Assembly (NCBI RefSeq): GCF_002812705.1
Contig: NZ_CP025030.1
Span: 1,674,001 to 1,738,000 of the forward strand
From: Achromobacter spanius
GTDB taxonomy: Bacteria; Pseudomonadota; Gammaproteobacteria; Burkholderiales; Burkholderiaceae_B
Reading direction: 5' to 3'
DNA length: 64,000 nucleotides
This document shows, one piece after another, positions 18,731 to 26,420 of this stretch. The translations under genes were made by a program, and so were the position numbers. Position 1 is the stretch's first letter. Every line of letters begins with the position of its first letter. A model generated the notes under the pieces. It was not told the origin of the DNA. It made no database searches and saw nothing but the letters and a program-made list of their open reading frames with translations.

Positions 18731-19470
18731 TTGATGGGCATTGCTTCAACGCCATTGCTCGTGCCGGCCGCGTTGTTGTCGCTGGGTGCTGCGCCGGCGC
18801 CGCTTTGAATAGGCGCTTTGGTTTCTGTGGAGGCGTCCCGGGTGCTGCTGTTGGACAGCCGGATCGCTTCTTCGCGGCTGATGGTCTCGAACAGTTTAAC
18901 CACCTTGACCACGCCACCGACATCCGCCGTGGCGTTGGCCGCGTAGTCGCCTTCGGCCTGGGTCAGCTTGCCCATCAGGTAGACGACGCTATTGTCGGTC
19001 GTCAAGGCAATGGTGCCGGACGGCACGTACTTGGTGTTGATCAGCGCGGTCTTGACCTTGGACGTCAGCCACGTGTCGTTCGAGCGCGTGCCGAACGAGG
19101 CGATGGGGCCGACGTTCAACTGGTTGATGACCTGTTTGACGTTTTCGATGCCTTGCGCAATGGTGGTCGCTTCGGCTTTGGCCTGCTCGGAGGGCACGTC
19201 GCCCGTCAGCAGCAGGTGCCCGCCATAGGCCATGGCATTGACGCGGGCGGTGTCGCCCAGCTTTTGCGAGATCTGGCTTTGCGCCTTGAAGGCAATGTTC
19301 TGGTCTTCAAGCTGGACACCGGAGGTGCGGCGGTCGGTAACCACGACCGCCGTGGTGGCGGCCGCGCCGCCCACGATCAGCGGCGCGCATGCCGACAGCG
19401 ACAGCGCGGCGGTGGACAGTGCCGCCGCGAGCATCAGGGGGCGAACTGCGGTTCTGACGTCAGAAATCAT
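18727..19470 (-). CDS. dolP: BON-domain outer-membrane lipoprotein, DolP/YraP family
   Basis: A 247-residue lipoprotein with lipobox LSAC (C28) and two BON domains (about residues 50-115 and 125-200; NVKQVINQLNVGP ends the first). The second carries SKVKTALINTKYVPSG and VVYLMGKLTQAEGD. The C-terminal 40 residues are a low-complexity Ser/Ala/Asn tail. DolP maintains outer-membrane integrity in E. coli. The ATG at 19470 has GGAG seven bases upstream; longer in-frame starts would spoil the signal peptide. ATGA overlaps link it to diaA and tlpA. The tail is unlike E. coli DolP. Confidence 0.85.
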   Translation of the reverse strand: MISDVRTAVRPLMLAAALSTAALSLSACAPLIVGGAAATTAVVVTDRRTSGVQLEDQNIAFKAQSQISQKLGDTARVNAMAYGGHLLLTGDVPSEQAKAEATTIAQGIENVKQVINQLNVGPIASFGTRSNDTWLTSKVKTALINTKYVPSGTIALTTDNSVVYLMGKLTQAEGDYAANATADVGGVVKVVKLFETISREEAIRLSNSSTRDASTETKAPIQSGAGAAPSDNNAAGTSNGVEAMPIK

Positions 19471-20060
19471 TCGGTGTCTCCAAGCAGAAGAGCGTCGATG
19501 CCGTCGCACAGCGCGTGCAGCAGCAGAATATGGACTTCCTGGATCCGCATGGTGCGGTCGCTGGGAACACATAGATGGACGTCCATCGGCGTAATGAGTT
19601 CCCCCATGACGCCGCCGCCCTTGCCCGTCAGGGCCAGCACGTGCATTTCGCGGGCGCTGGCGGCTTCCATGGCGCGCACCACGTTGGGGGAATTGCCGCT
19701 GGTCGAGATGGCCACCAGCACGTCGCCGGCCTGCCCGAAGGCGTTGACCTGGCGTTCATAGATTTCATCAAAGCCGTAGTCGTTGCCGACGGCGGTGAGA
19801 ATCGAGGTGTCGGTGTTGAGCGCGATGCCCGCCAGGGGCAGGCGCTCGCGTTCGAAGCGGCCCACCAGTTCGGCGATGAAATGCTGCGCATCGGCGGCCG
19901 AGCCACCGTTGCCGCAAGCCAGAATCTTGCCGTTGTTCGCCAGGGCGCCGAATAGCACGTCGACCGCCACTGCCAGCGGTTCCGCCAGGACGTTCATACT
20001 TTGTTCGCACGCAGCCATGGCGTCGCGAAAGTGCGACGTCATACGAGAGGTCATATCCAT
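19467..20060 (-). CDS. diaA: SIS-domain protein DiaA/GmhA family
   Basis: A 197-residue single-SIS protein with the phosphosugar-binding segment ILACGNGGSAADAQHFIAELVGRFE, then VAISTSGNSPNV and the C-terminal IQEVHILLLHALCDGIDALL. It resembles both phosphoheptose isomerase (GmhA) and the DnaA-binding initiator factor DiaA. The yraN-diaA-dolP order next to rsmI is the same as in E. coli and favours DiaA. Absence of gmhB or hldE nearby agrees but does not exclude GmhA activity. The start is taken at 20060 (MDMTSRM). Confidence 0.78.
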   Translation of the reverse strand: MDMTSRMTSHFRDAMAACEQSMNVLAEPLAVAVDVLFGALANNGKILACGNGGSAADAQHFIAELVGRFERERLPLAGIALNTDTSILTAVGNDYGFDEIYERQVNAFGQAGDVLVAISTSGNSPNVVRAMEAASAREMHVLALTGKGGGVMGELITPMDVHLCVPSDRTMRIQEVHILLLHALCDGIDALLLGDTE

Positions 20061-20160
20061 GGGCGCGATTATCTCACGGGGCCGTCGCGCCGTTCTGTCC
20101 ATGCGTAACGACTGTGCGGCACCTCGTTACCGGCGTGTCCAGACCCGGCGCGCGCCGGGG

Positions 20161-20643
20161 CTACGGCAGCACAAAGGCGCCGCGCAGCCACTGCGGATGG
20201 CCGGCGTCGAACACCACCGCGTCGAAGCGGGCAGGGGGCACCACCCCTTGCCAATGCCGCCGCGCCAGTTCCGGCAGCCAGTGCGCGGCCGCGCGGGCCA
20301 GCCGAGCCTGCTTGTCGCGGCCGATGCTTGCCGCCGCCCCGCCGTAGCGGGTGTGCGCACGGGCGCGGACTTCGACGAAGACCAGCGTGTTGCCGTCGCG
20401 CATGACCAGATCGATTTCACCGGCCCGCGTCCACAGGTTGCGCGCTAGCAAGACCAGGCCGCGGGCTTGCAGCAGGCGCAGCGCGGCGTCTTCGTGATGG
20501 TCGCCCCGGCGTTGCATGGGCGAGCGCCGCACCGGCGTGTCGCCAGGCGCCGCCGGCCGCCGGGTACGTCGCCGCCGTTTGTCCGCGCGGCGCCTGGCAA
20601 GCAGCGCCAGTTCGCAGGTCAGGCGCAAGATATCGTCCGTCAT
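20161..20643 (-). CDS. yraN: YraN/UPF0102 family nuclease-like protein
   Basis: A 160-residue UPF0102 protein with the PD-(D/E)xK-like core [24 protein letters not shown] (residues about 73-96). Its biological role is unknown. The first 45 residues are an unusual Arg-rich extension ([18 protein letters not shown]). The start at 20643 has GGAG five bases upstream, so the extension looks genuine. It is divergent from rsmI by 66 bp and leads toward diaA. Confidence 0.85.
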   Translation of the reverse strand: MTDDILRLTCELALLARRRADKRRRRTRRPAAPGDTPVRRSPMQRRGDHHEDAALRLLQARGLVLLARNLWTRAGEIDLVMRDGNTLVFVEVRARAHTRYGGAAASIGRDKQARLARAAAHWLPELARRHWQGVVPPARFDAVVFDAGHPQWLRGAFVLP

Positions 20644-20709
20644 GCAGGCTCCGAAGATGGCGGGGATTGGCGGCTACACTGACATGGTTTTCCGTGTCAG
20701 TAGGCTGCA

Positions 20710-21645
20710 ATGAATCAAAATGTCTCACCCCCGCCCGGTGGCGATGCCTGGAGCCGCGTGGCCGACCGCGTGGCGGGGCAGCATTGGCCCGCGTCGACGC
20801 TGTACGTCGTGGCCACGCCGATCGGTAACCTGGGCGACTTGGGGCTGCGGGCCTGGCATGCCCTGCAACGCGCCGACGTGATCGCCGCCGAAGACACGCG
20901 CGCCAGCCGCACCTTGCTGGACGCCTGGGGCGTCAGCACGCCGCTCATGGCCGCGCACCGCCACAATGAAGCCACCGCCGCCCAAGCCATCTGTGAACGC
21001 CTGGCCCAAGGCCAGCGCGTGGCGCTGGTGTCCGACGCGGGCGCGCCCGCCGTCAGCGACCCCGGCGCGCGCGTGGTGCGCGCCGTGCGCGAGGCCGGCT
21101 TCGCGGTTGTGCCCGTGCCGGGGCCCAGCGCCGTCATCGCGGCGCTGATGGGCAGCGGCGTGACCACCGACGAAAATCCCGCCTATGCGTTTGCCGGTTT
21201 CCCGCCGCCCAAGGCCGTTGCCCGCCAGCGCTGGCTACGTTCGTGGTGCGCTTTGTCCGCGCCCGTGGTGATGTTCGAATCCCCCCACCGGCTGGCCGCC
21301 ACGCTGGCGGACCTTCTGGAAGTCTGCGGCCCCGACCGGCAATTGACCGTGGCGCGCGAGCTCACCAAGCGCTTTGAAGAAATCGCCACCATCACGATGG
21401 GCGAAGCGGCGGCCTGGCTGGCCGCCGACGCTCACCGCGAACAGGGTGAATTCGTGCTGATCGCGCATGCCGCCGTCGAGCAGGAAATCGACGTGGACGC
21501 CGATCCGCGCACCGACGTGTTGCTGGACGCGCTGTTGGAGTCGCTGTCCGTGCGCGATGCCGCGCGGGTCGCCGCCAAGGTCACGGGCCAGCCGCGCGAC
21601 GTGTTGTACAACCGGGCGCTGTCGCGCAAGAAGTCGGCGGAGTAA
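20710..21645 (+). CDS. rsmI: 16S rRNA 2'-O-ribose C1402 methyltransferase
   Basis: A 311-residue tetrapyrrole-methylase-fold enzyme that methylates C1402 of 16S rRNA using SAM. The start block STLYVVATPIGNLGDLGLRA, AAEDTRASRTLLD, VALVSDAGAPAVSDPG and VPGPSAVIAALMGSG are all present, plus the C-terminal helical segment VRDAARVAAKVTGQPRDVLYNRAL. Length is slightly above E. coli RsmI. The ogt ATG follows 3 bp after its stop. Confidence 0.95.
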   Translation: MNQNVSPPPGGDAWSRVADRVAGQHWPASTLYVVATPIGNLGDLGLRAWHALQRADVIAAEDTRASRTLLDAWGVSTPLMAAHRHNEATAAQAICERLAQGQRVALVSDAGAPAVSDPGARVVRAVREAGFAVVPVPGPSAVIAALMGSGVTTDENPAYAFAGFPPPKAVARQRWLRSWCALSAPVVMFESPHRLAATLADLLEVCGPDRQLTVARELTKRFEEIATITMGEAAAWLAADAHREQGEFVLIAHAAVEQEIDVDADPRTDVLLDALLESLSVRDAARVAAKVTGQPRDVLYNRALSRKKSAE

Positions 21646-21648
21646 GCC

Positions 21649-22233
21649 ATGGCGTACCCAACAATCGTGTCGAAAAAACCCGCCGATCCGCTGGAAACCT
21701 TGGCATACCGCGACATGCCCACCCCCTTGGGGGAACTGCGCCTGGTCGCCAGCCCGAAAGGCCTGCGTGGCGCCTGGTTCACGGACCAGGAATCGCTGCC
21801 ATCGCCTGACGGCTGGGCGCACACGGACACCGATCCCATCCTGGAGCAGGCGCGTCGCGAACTGGACGAATGGTTCGCGGGCAAGCGCCGCGCGTTCGAC
21901 GTGGCGCTGGACCCGGTCGGCACCACTTTCCAGCACAAGGTCTGGCAGTCACTGTGCGCGCTGGATTTCGGCAAGCTTGCCAGCTATGGCGACCTGGCCC
22001 GCAGCGTGGGGCGGCCCAAGGGCGCGCAGGCGGTCGGCGGCGCGGTCGGCCGCAACCCCATCATCATCATCATTCCGTGTCACCGCGTGATTGGCGCCGA
22101 TACCTCTCTGACGGGGTTTGGCGGCGGGCTCCCGCGCAAGCAGGCGCTGCTGGCCCACGAAGGCAACCGCTATGTCAGCCGCAACCCGCGCGCGCGCCGC
22201 GTCTGCGACGGGCAAGCCGAGCTGCCTTGGTGA
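21649..22233 (+). CDS. ogt: Methylated-DNA-protein-cysteine methyltransferase
   Basis: A 194-residue O6-alkylguanine DNA alkyltransferase that transfers the alkyl group to C144 in the IIPCHRVIG motif. The DNA-binding segment KLASYGDLARSVGRPKGAQAVGGAVGRNP precedes it. The residues before the active site are encoded by repeated ATC codons, giving an unusual IIIII run. The 3' end of the gene (ELPW, stop) is the first unit of a 14-bp tandem repeat. It is probably cotranscribed with rsmI. Confidence 0.95.
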   Translation: MAYPTIVSKKPADPLETLAYRDMPTPLGELRLVASPKGLRGAWFTDQESLPSPDGWAHTDTDPILEQARRELDEWFAGKRRAFDVALDPVGTTFQHKVWQSLCALDFGKLASYGDLARSVGRPKGAQAVGGAVGRNPIIIIIPCHRVIGADTSLTGFGGGLPRKQALLAHEGNRYVSRNPRARRVCDGQAELPW

Positions 22234-22276
22234 AGCTGCCTCGGTGATGCTGCCTCGGTAACGCTGCCCTGGTAAG
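22221..22276. repeat. Four 14-bp tandem repeats at the ogt 3' end
   Basis: Four consecutive units begin GCTGCC and continue CTTGGTGAA-like: 22221-22234, 22235-22248, 22249-22262 and 22263-22276, consensus GCTGCCTCGGTRAN. The first unit contains the end of ogt and its stop codon, and every unit carries TGA or TAA at the same place. Confidence 0.85.
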
Positions 22277-22294
22277 CCCGAAAGCCGCCCGCGT

Positions 22295-23257
22295 TTACTG
22301 CGTGGCGATGCTGGGCAGGATGCCGATGCGGTCCGACACTGTCGGCACCGCGTTCAACGCGCTTTGGCGATCGGGGTAGGGCCCGATCCGGACCCGGTAC
22401 AGGTTGTTCGATTGATCCACCTGGGCGGGCGGCGCGCCCACCGAGCTCAGCTGCGGATTGATGCGGGCAACCAGCGATTGCGCATTGCCGGGCTGGCTGA
22501 ATGCACCCACTTGCAGATAGACATTGCCGATGCCGGCTGCGGGCGCCTGGCGTACCGGGGCCGAACCCGCGGCGGGGCCGGGCAAGGGTTCAGCCGTCAA
22601 AGCCACCGGCGCGGCGCTCAACGGCGCCTGGACGGGCAAGGAGCCCGTGGCGGAATCGGGTTCCGGCGCCGGCGCCGCGGGCGTGCCTTGCGAGGCCAGG
22701 CGTCGGATCTCTTCCTGCGGAATACTCTCCACCACAACCTGGCCGCTACCCGGTCCGATGATGCCCAGCTTGTAGGCGGCCACGTAGGACAAATCCATGA
22801 TGCGGTCGCTATGGAACGGCCCACGGTCGTTTACGCGCACGATGATCGTCTTGCCGTTGACCAGGCTGGTGACGCGCGCATAGCTGGGAAGCGGCAGCGT
22901 CGTGTGGGCCGCCGTCATGGCGTACATGTCGTAGGACTCGCCGATGGACGTGGAATTGCCGTGAAACTTCTTGCCGTACCAGGATGCCAGGCCGCGCTGC
23001 TTATACGCTTGGCCGCTGGTGTCCGGCACGTAGCGCTTGCCGAAAACCACATAGGGCCGGTTGGCGCCGCTGGCATAGGGTTCGATACGGGGCACCGCAT
23101 CCGGCACCTGGTCCAGATTCGACGGCGGGTTGGCGTCCGGGCCGTCGTCCTTGTAGTACCCACCGCCCTTTTTGCGTCCCCCGGTGGAAGAGCAACCGGC
23201 CACGGCAATGGCCAGCAACAGCATCAGGATCAGGTGTAGCGGGCGAGACAGGGTCAT
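22295..23257 (-). CDS. rlpA: Septal-ring lytic transglycosylase-like lipoprotein RlpA
   Basis: A 320-residue lipoprotein (lipobox VAGC, C22) with a double-psi beta-barrel domain at about residues 88-180, containing GLASWYGKKFHGNSTSIGE, AAHTTLPLPSYARV and VRVNDRGPFHSDRIMDLS. A Pro/Ala-rich linker and a C-terminal SPOR domain (about 240-318, NVYLQVGAFSQPGNAQ) that binds denuded glycan at the septum follow. The Asp in NDRGPF matches the residue needed for activity in Pseudomonas RlpA. It overlaps rapZ by ATGA. Confidence 0.93.
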   Translation of the reverse strand: MTLSRPLHLILMLLLAIAVAGCSSTGGRKKGGGYYKDDGPDANPPSNLDQVPDAVPRIEPYASGANRPYVVFGKRYVPDTSGQAYKQRGLASWYGKKFHGNSTSIGESYDMYAMTAAHTTLPLPSYARVTSLVNGKTIIVRVNDRGPFHSDRIMDLSYVAAYKLGIIGPGSGQVVVESIPQEEIRRLASQGTPAAPAPEPDSATGSLPVQAPLSAAPVALTAEPLPGPAAGSAPVRQAPAAGIGNVYLQVGAFSQPGNAQSLVARINPQLSSVGAPPAQVDQSNNLYRVRIGPYPDRQSALNAVPTVSDRIGILPSIATQ

Positions 23258-24132
23258 GCGGATTCGGTGGGCAATTGGTTTCGGTGGCGCACCAGCAAGG
23301 GATCGTGGTCGGCGAAGCGCAGCGCCAACTGCTCCACCACATAGACCGAGCGGTGCTGGCCGCCCGTGCAGCCGATTGCCACGGTGAGGTAGTTGCGGGT
23401 GTCTTGGGTGTATTGCGGCAGCCAGCGGTTCAGGAAGCCGGCGATGTCGTCGACCATCTGCCCCACTTGCTCGTAACCGGCCAGCCAGGTGGCCACGGGT
23501 TCGTCGCGGCCGGTCAGCGGTCGCAGGTTGCGGTCGTAATGCGGGTTGGGCAGGCAGCGCACGTCGAACACCAGATCGGCGTCGCCGGGCACGCCGCGCT
23601 TGTAGGCGAAGGACTCGAACGTCAGCACCAGCGGTGCGCGGTCGGCCTGGATCAGGTCACGGATCCAGGCGCGTAACTGGCCCGGGGTCAGGTCCGAGGT
23701 GTCGATCACATGTTCCTGCTCGCGCAGCGGCGCCAGCAGTTCACGTTCCAGCGCAATGCAGTCGGCAAGCGAAGGCGGCGTGCCGCCGCGTTGCAGGCGA
23801 TCGGTAAGAGGATGGCGGCGGCGCGATTCGGAGTAGCGCTGCACCAGCGTCGAGGTGTTGGCGTCCAGGAAGACCACGCGCAGGCTGGTGCCCATGGCGC
23901 GCAACGCGGTGACCACGTCGGGCAGTTCGGCGAGTTCGCCGGGCGAGCGGACGTCGATGGCCACGGCCACGCGCTCCAGGCCTTCGTCGCGTGCGTTGGC
24001 GATGAATTCGGTCAGGAATCGCACAGGCAAGTTGTCGACGCAGGTGTAGCTGGCGTCCTCAAGCATGCGCAAGGCAACGGATTTTCCCGAACCAGAGATA
24101 CCGGTGACTAGGACGACTTTCAACATGGACAT
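23254..24132 (-). CDS. rapZ: RNase adapter protein RapZ
   Basis: A 292-residue P-loop protein with Walker A GISGSGKS (11-18), the central block FLDANTSTLVQRYSESRRRHPL and the C-terminal signature FDVRCLPNPHYDRNLRPLTGRD plus IGCTGGQHRSVYVVEQLA. In enterobacteria RapZ binds small RNAs and RNase E to tune glucosamine-6-phosphate synthase. Two ATGs lie at 24132 and 24126. The second gives MLKVVLVTGISGSGKS, closer to family N-termini, and neither has a strong ribosome site. It is separated from hprK-ptsN by three genes. Confidence 0.94.
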   Translation of the reverse strand: MSMLKVVLVTGISGSGKSVALRMLEDASYTCVDNLPVRFLTEFIANARDEGLERVAVAIDVRSPGELAELPDVVTALRAMGTSLRVVFLDANTSTLVQRYSESRRRHPLTDRLQRGGTPPSLADCIALERELLAPLREQEHVIDTSDLTPGQLRAWIRDLIQADRAPLVLTFESFAYKRGVPGDADLVFDVRCLPNPHYDRNLRPLTGRDEPVATWLAGYEQVGQMVDDIAGFLNRWLPQYTQDTRNYLTVAIGCTGGQHRSVYVVEQLALRFADHDPLLVRHRNQLPTESA

Positions 24133-24310
24133 GATTGTGGCACGCTTTTCCAGGACGATGCAGGCGGGATGACATCTGATATGGCCGTAAATCGGGAATC
24201 TGCGCCTGTACCCTTTCTTGCTCCATCGCTTAAGCTTACGGGCCGGATACTTGATCGATTCACTGACCAGCCCCGCCGTCTTGCTGTCGGGGGATAGGAA
24301 TTCGACCTAG

Positions 24311-25120
24311 ATGTTAGCGCTCATTTCCTTTCGTAGTGTTTCACTGCCGCGGTTTGGGGCGATTTTCCGCGTGTTGGCGGCGGCTGCTGTTGTCTTTACG
24401 ACAAGCCCCCTGAACGCGCAGCCAGCGGCGCCCGCCACGTCGGCTTCCGCCCCCGCCAGCGCGAGTCCCGATGCATCGACGCTTGATACCTTGCAGCCCG
24501 ACACCATGGCGGCCCGCGTCGCGGCCTGTACCGCCTGCCATGGTGCGCAAGGCCGGGCCGGCGCCGACGGCTACTACCCACGCCTGGCCGGCAAGCCGCA
24601 GGAATACCTGTACCACCAGTTGCTGAATTTCCGCGACGACCGCCGCCAGTACCGGCCCATGTCGCATCTGCTGGCGGGTCTACCCGACGACTACCTGCGT
24701 GAGATGGCCGCGTATTTTTCCGAGCAGCATGTGCCCTATCCGCCGCCGGCACGCGCGGAGGTTTCCGGCGCCACGCTGGAGGCCGGCCGCAAGCTGGCCT
24801 TGCAGGGCGACGCGGCGCGCGGCCTGCCCGCCTGTGCGTCCTGTCACGGCGCCGCGTTCAGCGGCCTGATGCCCGCCATCCCTGGTTTGCTGGGCTTGCC
24901 ACGCGACTACATCGGTTCGCAGATCGGCAGTTGGAAGACCGGGCTGCGCCGCGCCGCCGCGCCGGACTGCATGGCCGACATCGCCAACAAACTCACCCCT
25001 GTCGACATCAGCGCCCTGGCGGCGTGGCTGTCGTCACAGCCCATCACCGAGCCCTATGTGCCTGAAAGCGCGGGGTCGCTGCGCTTGCCCGCGGAATGCG
25101 GCAGCCAGGCGCAACGCTGA
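24311..25120 (+). CDS. Diheme cytochrome c, c4-like
   Basis: A 269-residue exported cytochrome with two heme motifs, C73-TA-C76-H77 and C175-AS-C178-H179. The signal or anchor segment is about residues 15-36, followed by an Ala/Ser/Pro-rich linker. The segments YYPRLAGKPQEYLYHQL and AAYFSEQHVPYP resemble the c4 family, which carries electrons in the periplasm to terminal oxidases. It is followed 13 bp later by a triheme cytochrome and is likely cotranscribed. The redox partner is not in the window. Confidence 0.88.
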   Translation: MLALISFRSVSLPRFGAIFRVLAAAAVVFTTSPLNAQPAAPATSASAPASASPDASTLDTLQPDTMAARVAACTACHGAQGRAGADGYYPRLAGKPQEYLYHQLLNFRDDRRQYRPMSHLLAGLPDDYLREMAAYFSEQHVPYPPPARAEVSGATLEAGRKLALQGDAARGLPACASCHGAAFSGLMPAIPGLLGLPRDYIGSQIGSWKTGLRRAAAPDCMADIANKLTPVDISALAAWLSSQPITEPYVPESAGSLRLPAECGSQAQR

Positions 25121-25133
25121 TCCGGGGGCCATG

Positions 25134-26414
25134 ATGAAACTGCTGAAGAAAATCCTGACTCTGGTGTTGGTGGTGCTGATTGCCACGGTGGGCGGCCTGT
25201 ACTGGCTGGGCACCCGCGACGACACCAGCACGGGCCCCGCCGCCACGGCGGACGCAGGCACGTTGGTTGAGCGCGGCCGCTATCTGGCGCAGGCTGGCAA
25301 CTGCATGGCCTGCCACACCAGCCGCGGCGGCAAGGCGCTGGCGGGCGGCACGCCCATCCCCACGCCATTCGGCACGGTGTACGGTCCGAACATTACGCCT
25401 GATGAGAAAACGGGCATCGGCACCTGGACCGCTGATGACTTCTGGCAAGCGCTGCACAACGGTAAATCGAAGGACGGCACGCTGCTGTATCCGGCTTTCC
25501 CATACACGGAATACACCCGTATCACGCGAGCCGATGCCGACGCTCTGTACGCCTACCTGCGCAGCGTGCCGCCGGTCAGCCAGCCCAACCGCCCGCCCGA
25601 CATGGCGTTCCCGTACGACCAGCGCGCTTTGCTGGCCGCGTGGCGTGCGCTGTACTTCAAGCCGGGCGTGCAAGAGGCCGACGCGGGGCAATCGGTGCAA
25701 TGGAACCGGGGCCGCTATCTGGTCGAAGGCTTGGGGCATTGCGCCGCCTGCCATACGCCCCGCAACAGCCTGGGGGCCACCCGGTCGTCCGAGGCGTTCA
25801 CCGGCGGCATCATTCCCGTGCTGGATTGGTATGCGCCGCCGCTCACCAACGATAGGCAGACCGGCATGGGCCGCTGGACGGCGGCCGACATCGCCGCCTT
25901 GCTCAAGACCGGCATCTCGGCCCATTCGAGCGCCAGCGGTCCGATGGCCGAAGTGGTGCTGGGCAGCACGCAGCACCTGACGGACGACGACGCGCTGGCG
26001 ATCGGCGTCTACATCAAGTCCCTGCCGGCCACGCCGGCTTCCACACCGCGCTCAACGGCGGCGGCTGCGCCCGCGGCAATGGAATTGGGCAGCAAGATCT
26101 ATCGCCAGCATTGCGCGCAATGTCATCAGCCGCAAGGGCAGGGCAGCGGCACCGCGTGGCCGGCGTTGGCGGGTAACCCGACGGTGACGGCGCCGTCACC
26201 GGTCAATGCCATACGAATGGTGCTGGATGGCGGCTATGCCCCCGCCACGGCCGCCAATCCCCGGCCGCATGGCATGCCGCCGTTTGGCCAGATCCTGAAC
26301 GACAGCGACATCGCCATGCTGGTGTCCTACATCCGCAATAGCTGGGGCAACGAAGCGGGCGGCGTCACCGCGCTTGAGGTCAAGCGGGCGCGCGCGTCGT
26401 CCACCTTGAACTAG
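25134..26414 (+). CDS. Triheme membrane-bound cytochrome c (dehydrogenase subunit type)
   Basis: A 426-residue protein with an N-terminal membrane anchor (about 5-24) and three heme motifs: C57-MA-C60-H61, C203-AA-C206-H207 and C327-AQ-C330-H331. It resembles the cytochrome subunits of quinoprotein alcohol, gluconate or aldehyde dehydrogenases (GVYxxNITPD-like VYGPNITPDEKTGIG, YAYLRSVPPVSQPN). No catalytic dehydrogenase subunit is adjacent, so the electron donor is unknown. Of ATGs at 25131 and 25134, the second is better spaced from GGGGG. Its stop lies 6 bp from the convergent MocR gene. Confidence 0.87.
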   Translation: MKLLKKILTLVLVVLIATVGGLYWLGTRDDTSTGPAATADAGTLVERGRYLAQAGNCMACHTSRGGKALAGGTPIPTPFGTVYGPNITPDEKTGIGTWTADDFWQALHNGKSKDGTLLYPAFPYTEYTRITRADADALYAYLRSVPPVSQPNRPPDMAFPYDQRALLAAWRALYFKPGVQEADAGQSVQWNRGRYLVEGLGHCAACHTPRNSLGATRSSEAFTGGIIPVLDWYAPPLTNDRQTGMGRWTAADIAALLKTGISAHSSASGPMAEVVLGSTQHLTDDDALAIGVYIKSLPATPASTPRSTAAAAPAAMELGSKIYRQHCAQCHQPQGQGSGTAWPALAGNPTVTAPSPVNAIRMVLDGGYAPATAANPRPHGMPPFGQILNDSDIAMLVSYIRNSWGNEAGGVTALEVKRARASSTLN

Positions 26415-26420
26415 GGCTGG

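Noticed and set aside
24240..24275. Fnr/Anr box before the cytochrome genes
   Set aside because: TTGATCGATTCACT has a correct left half only; the right half does not match ATCAA.
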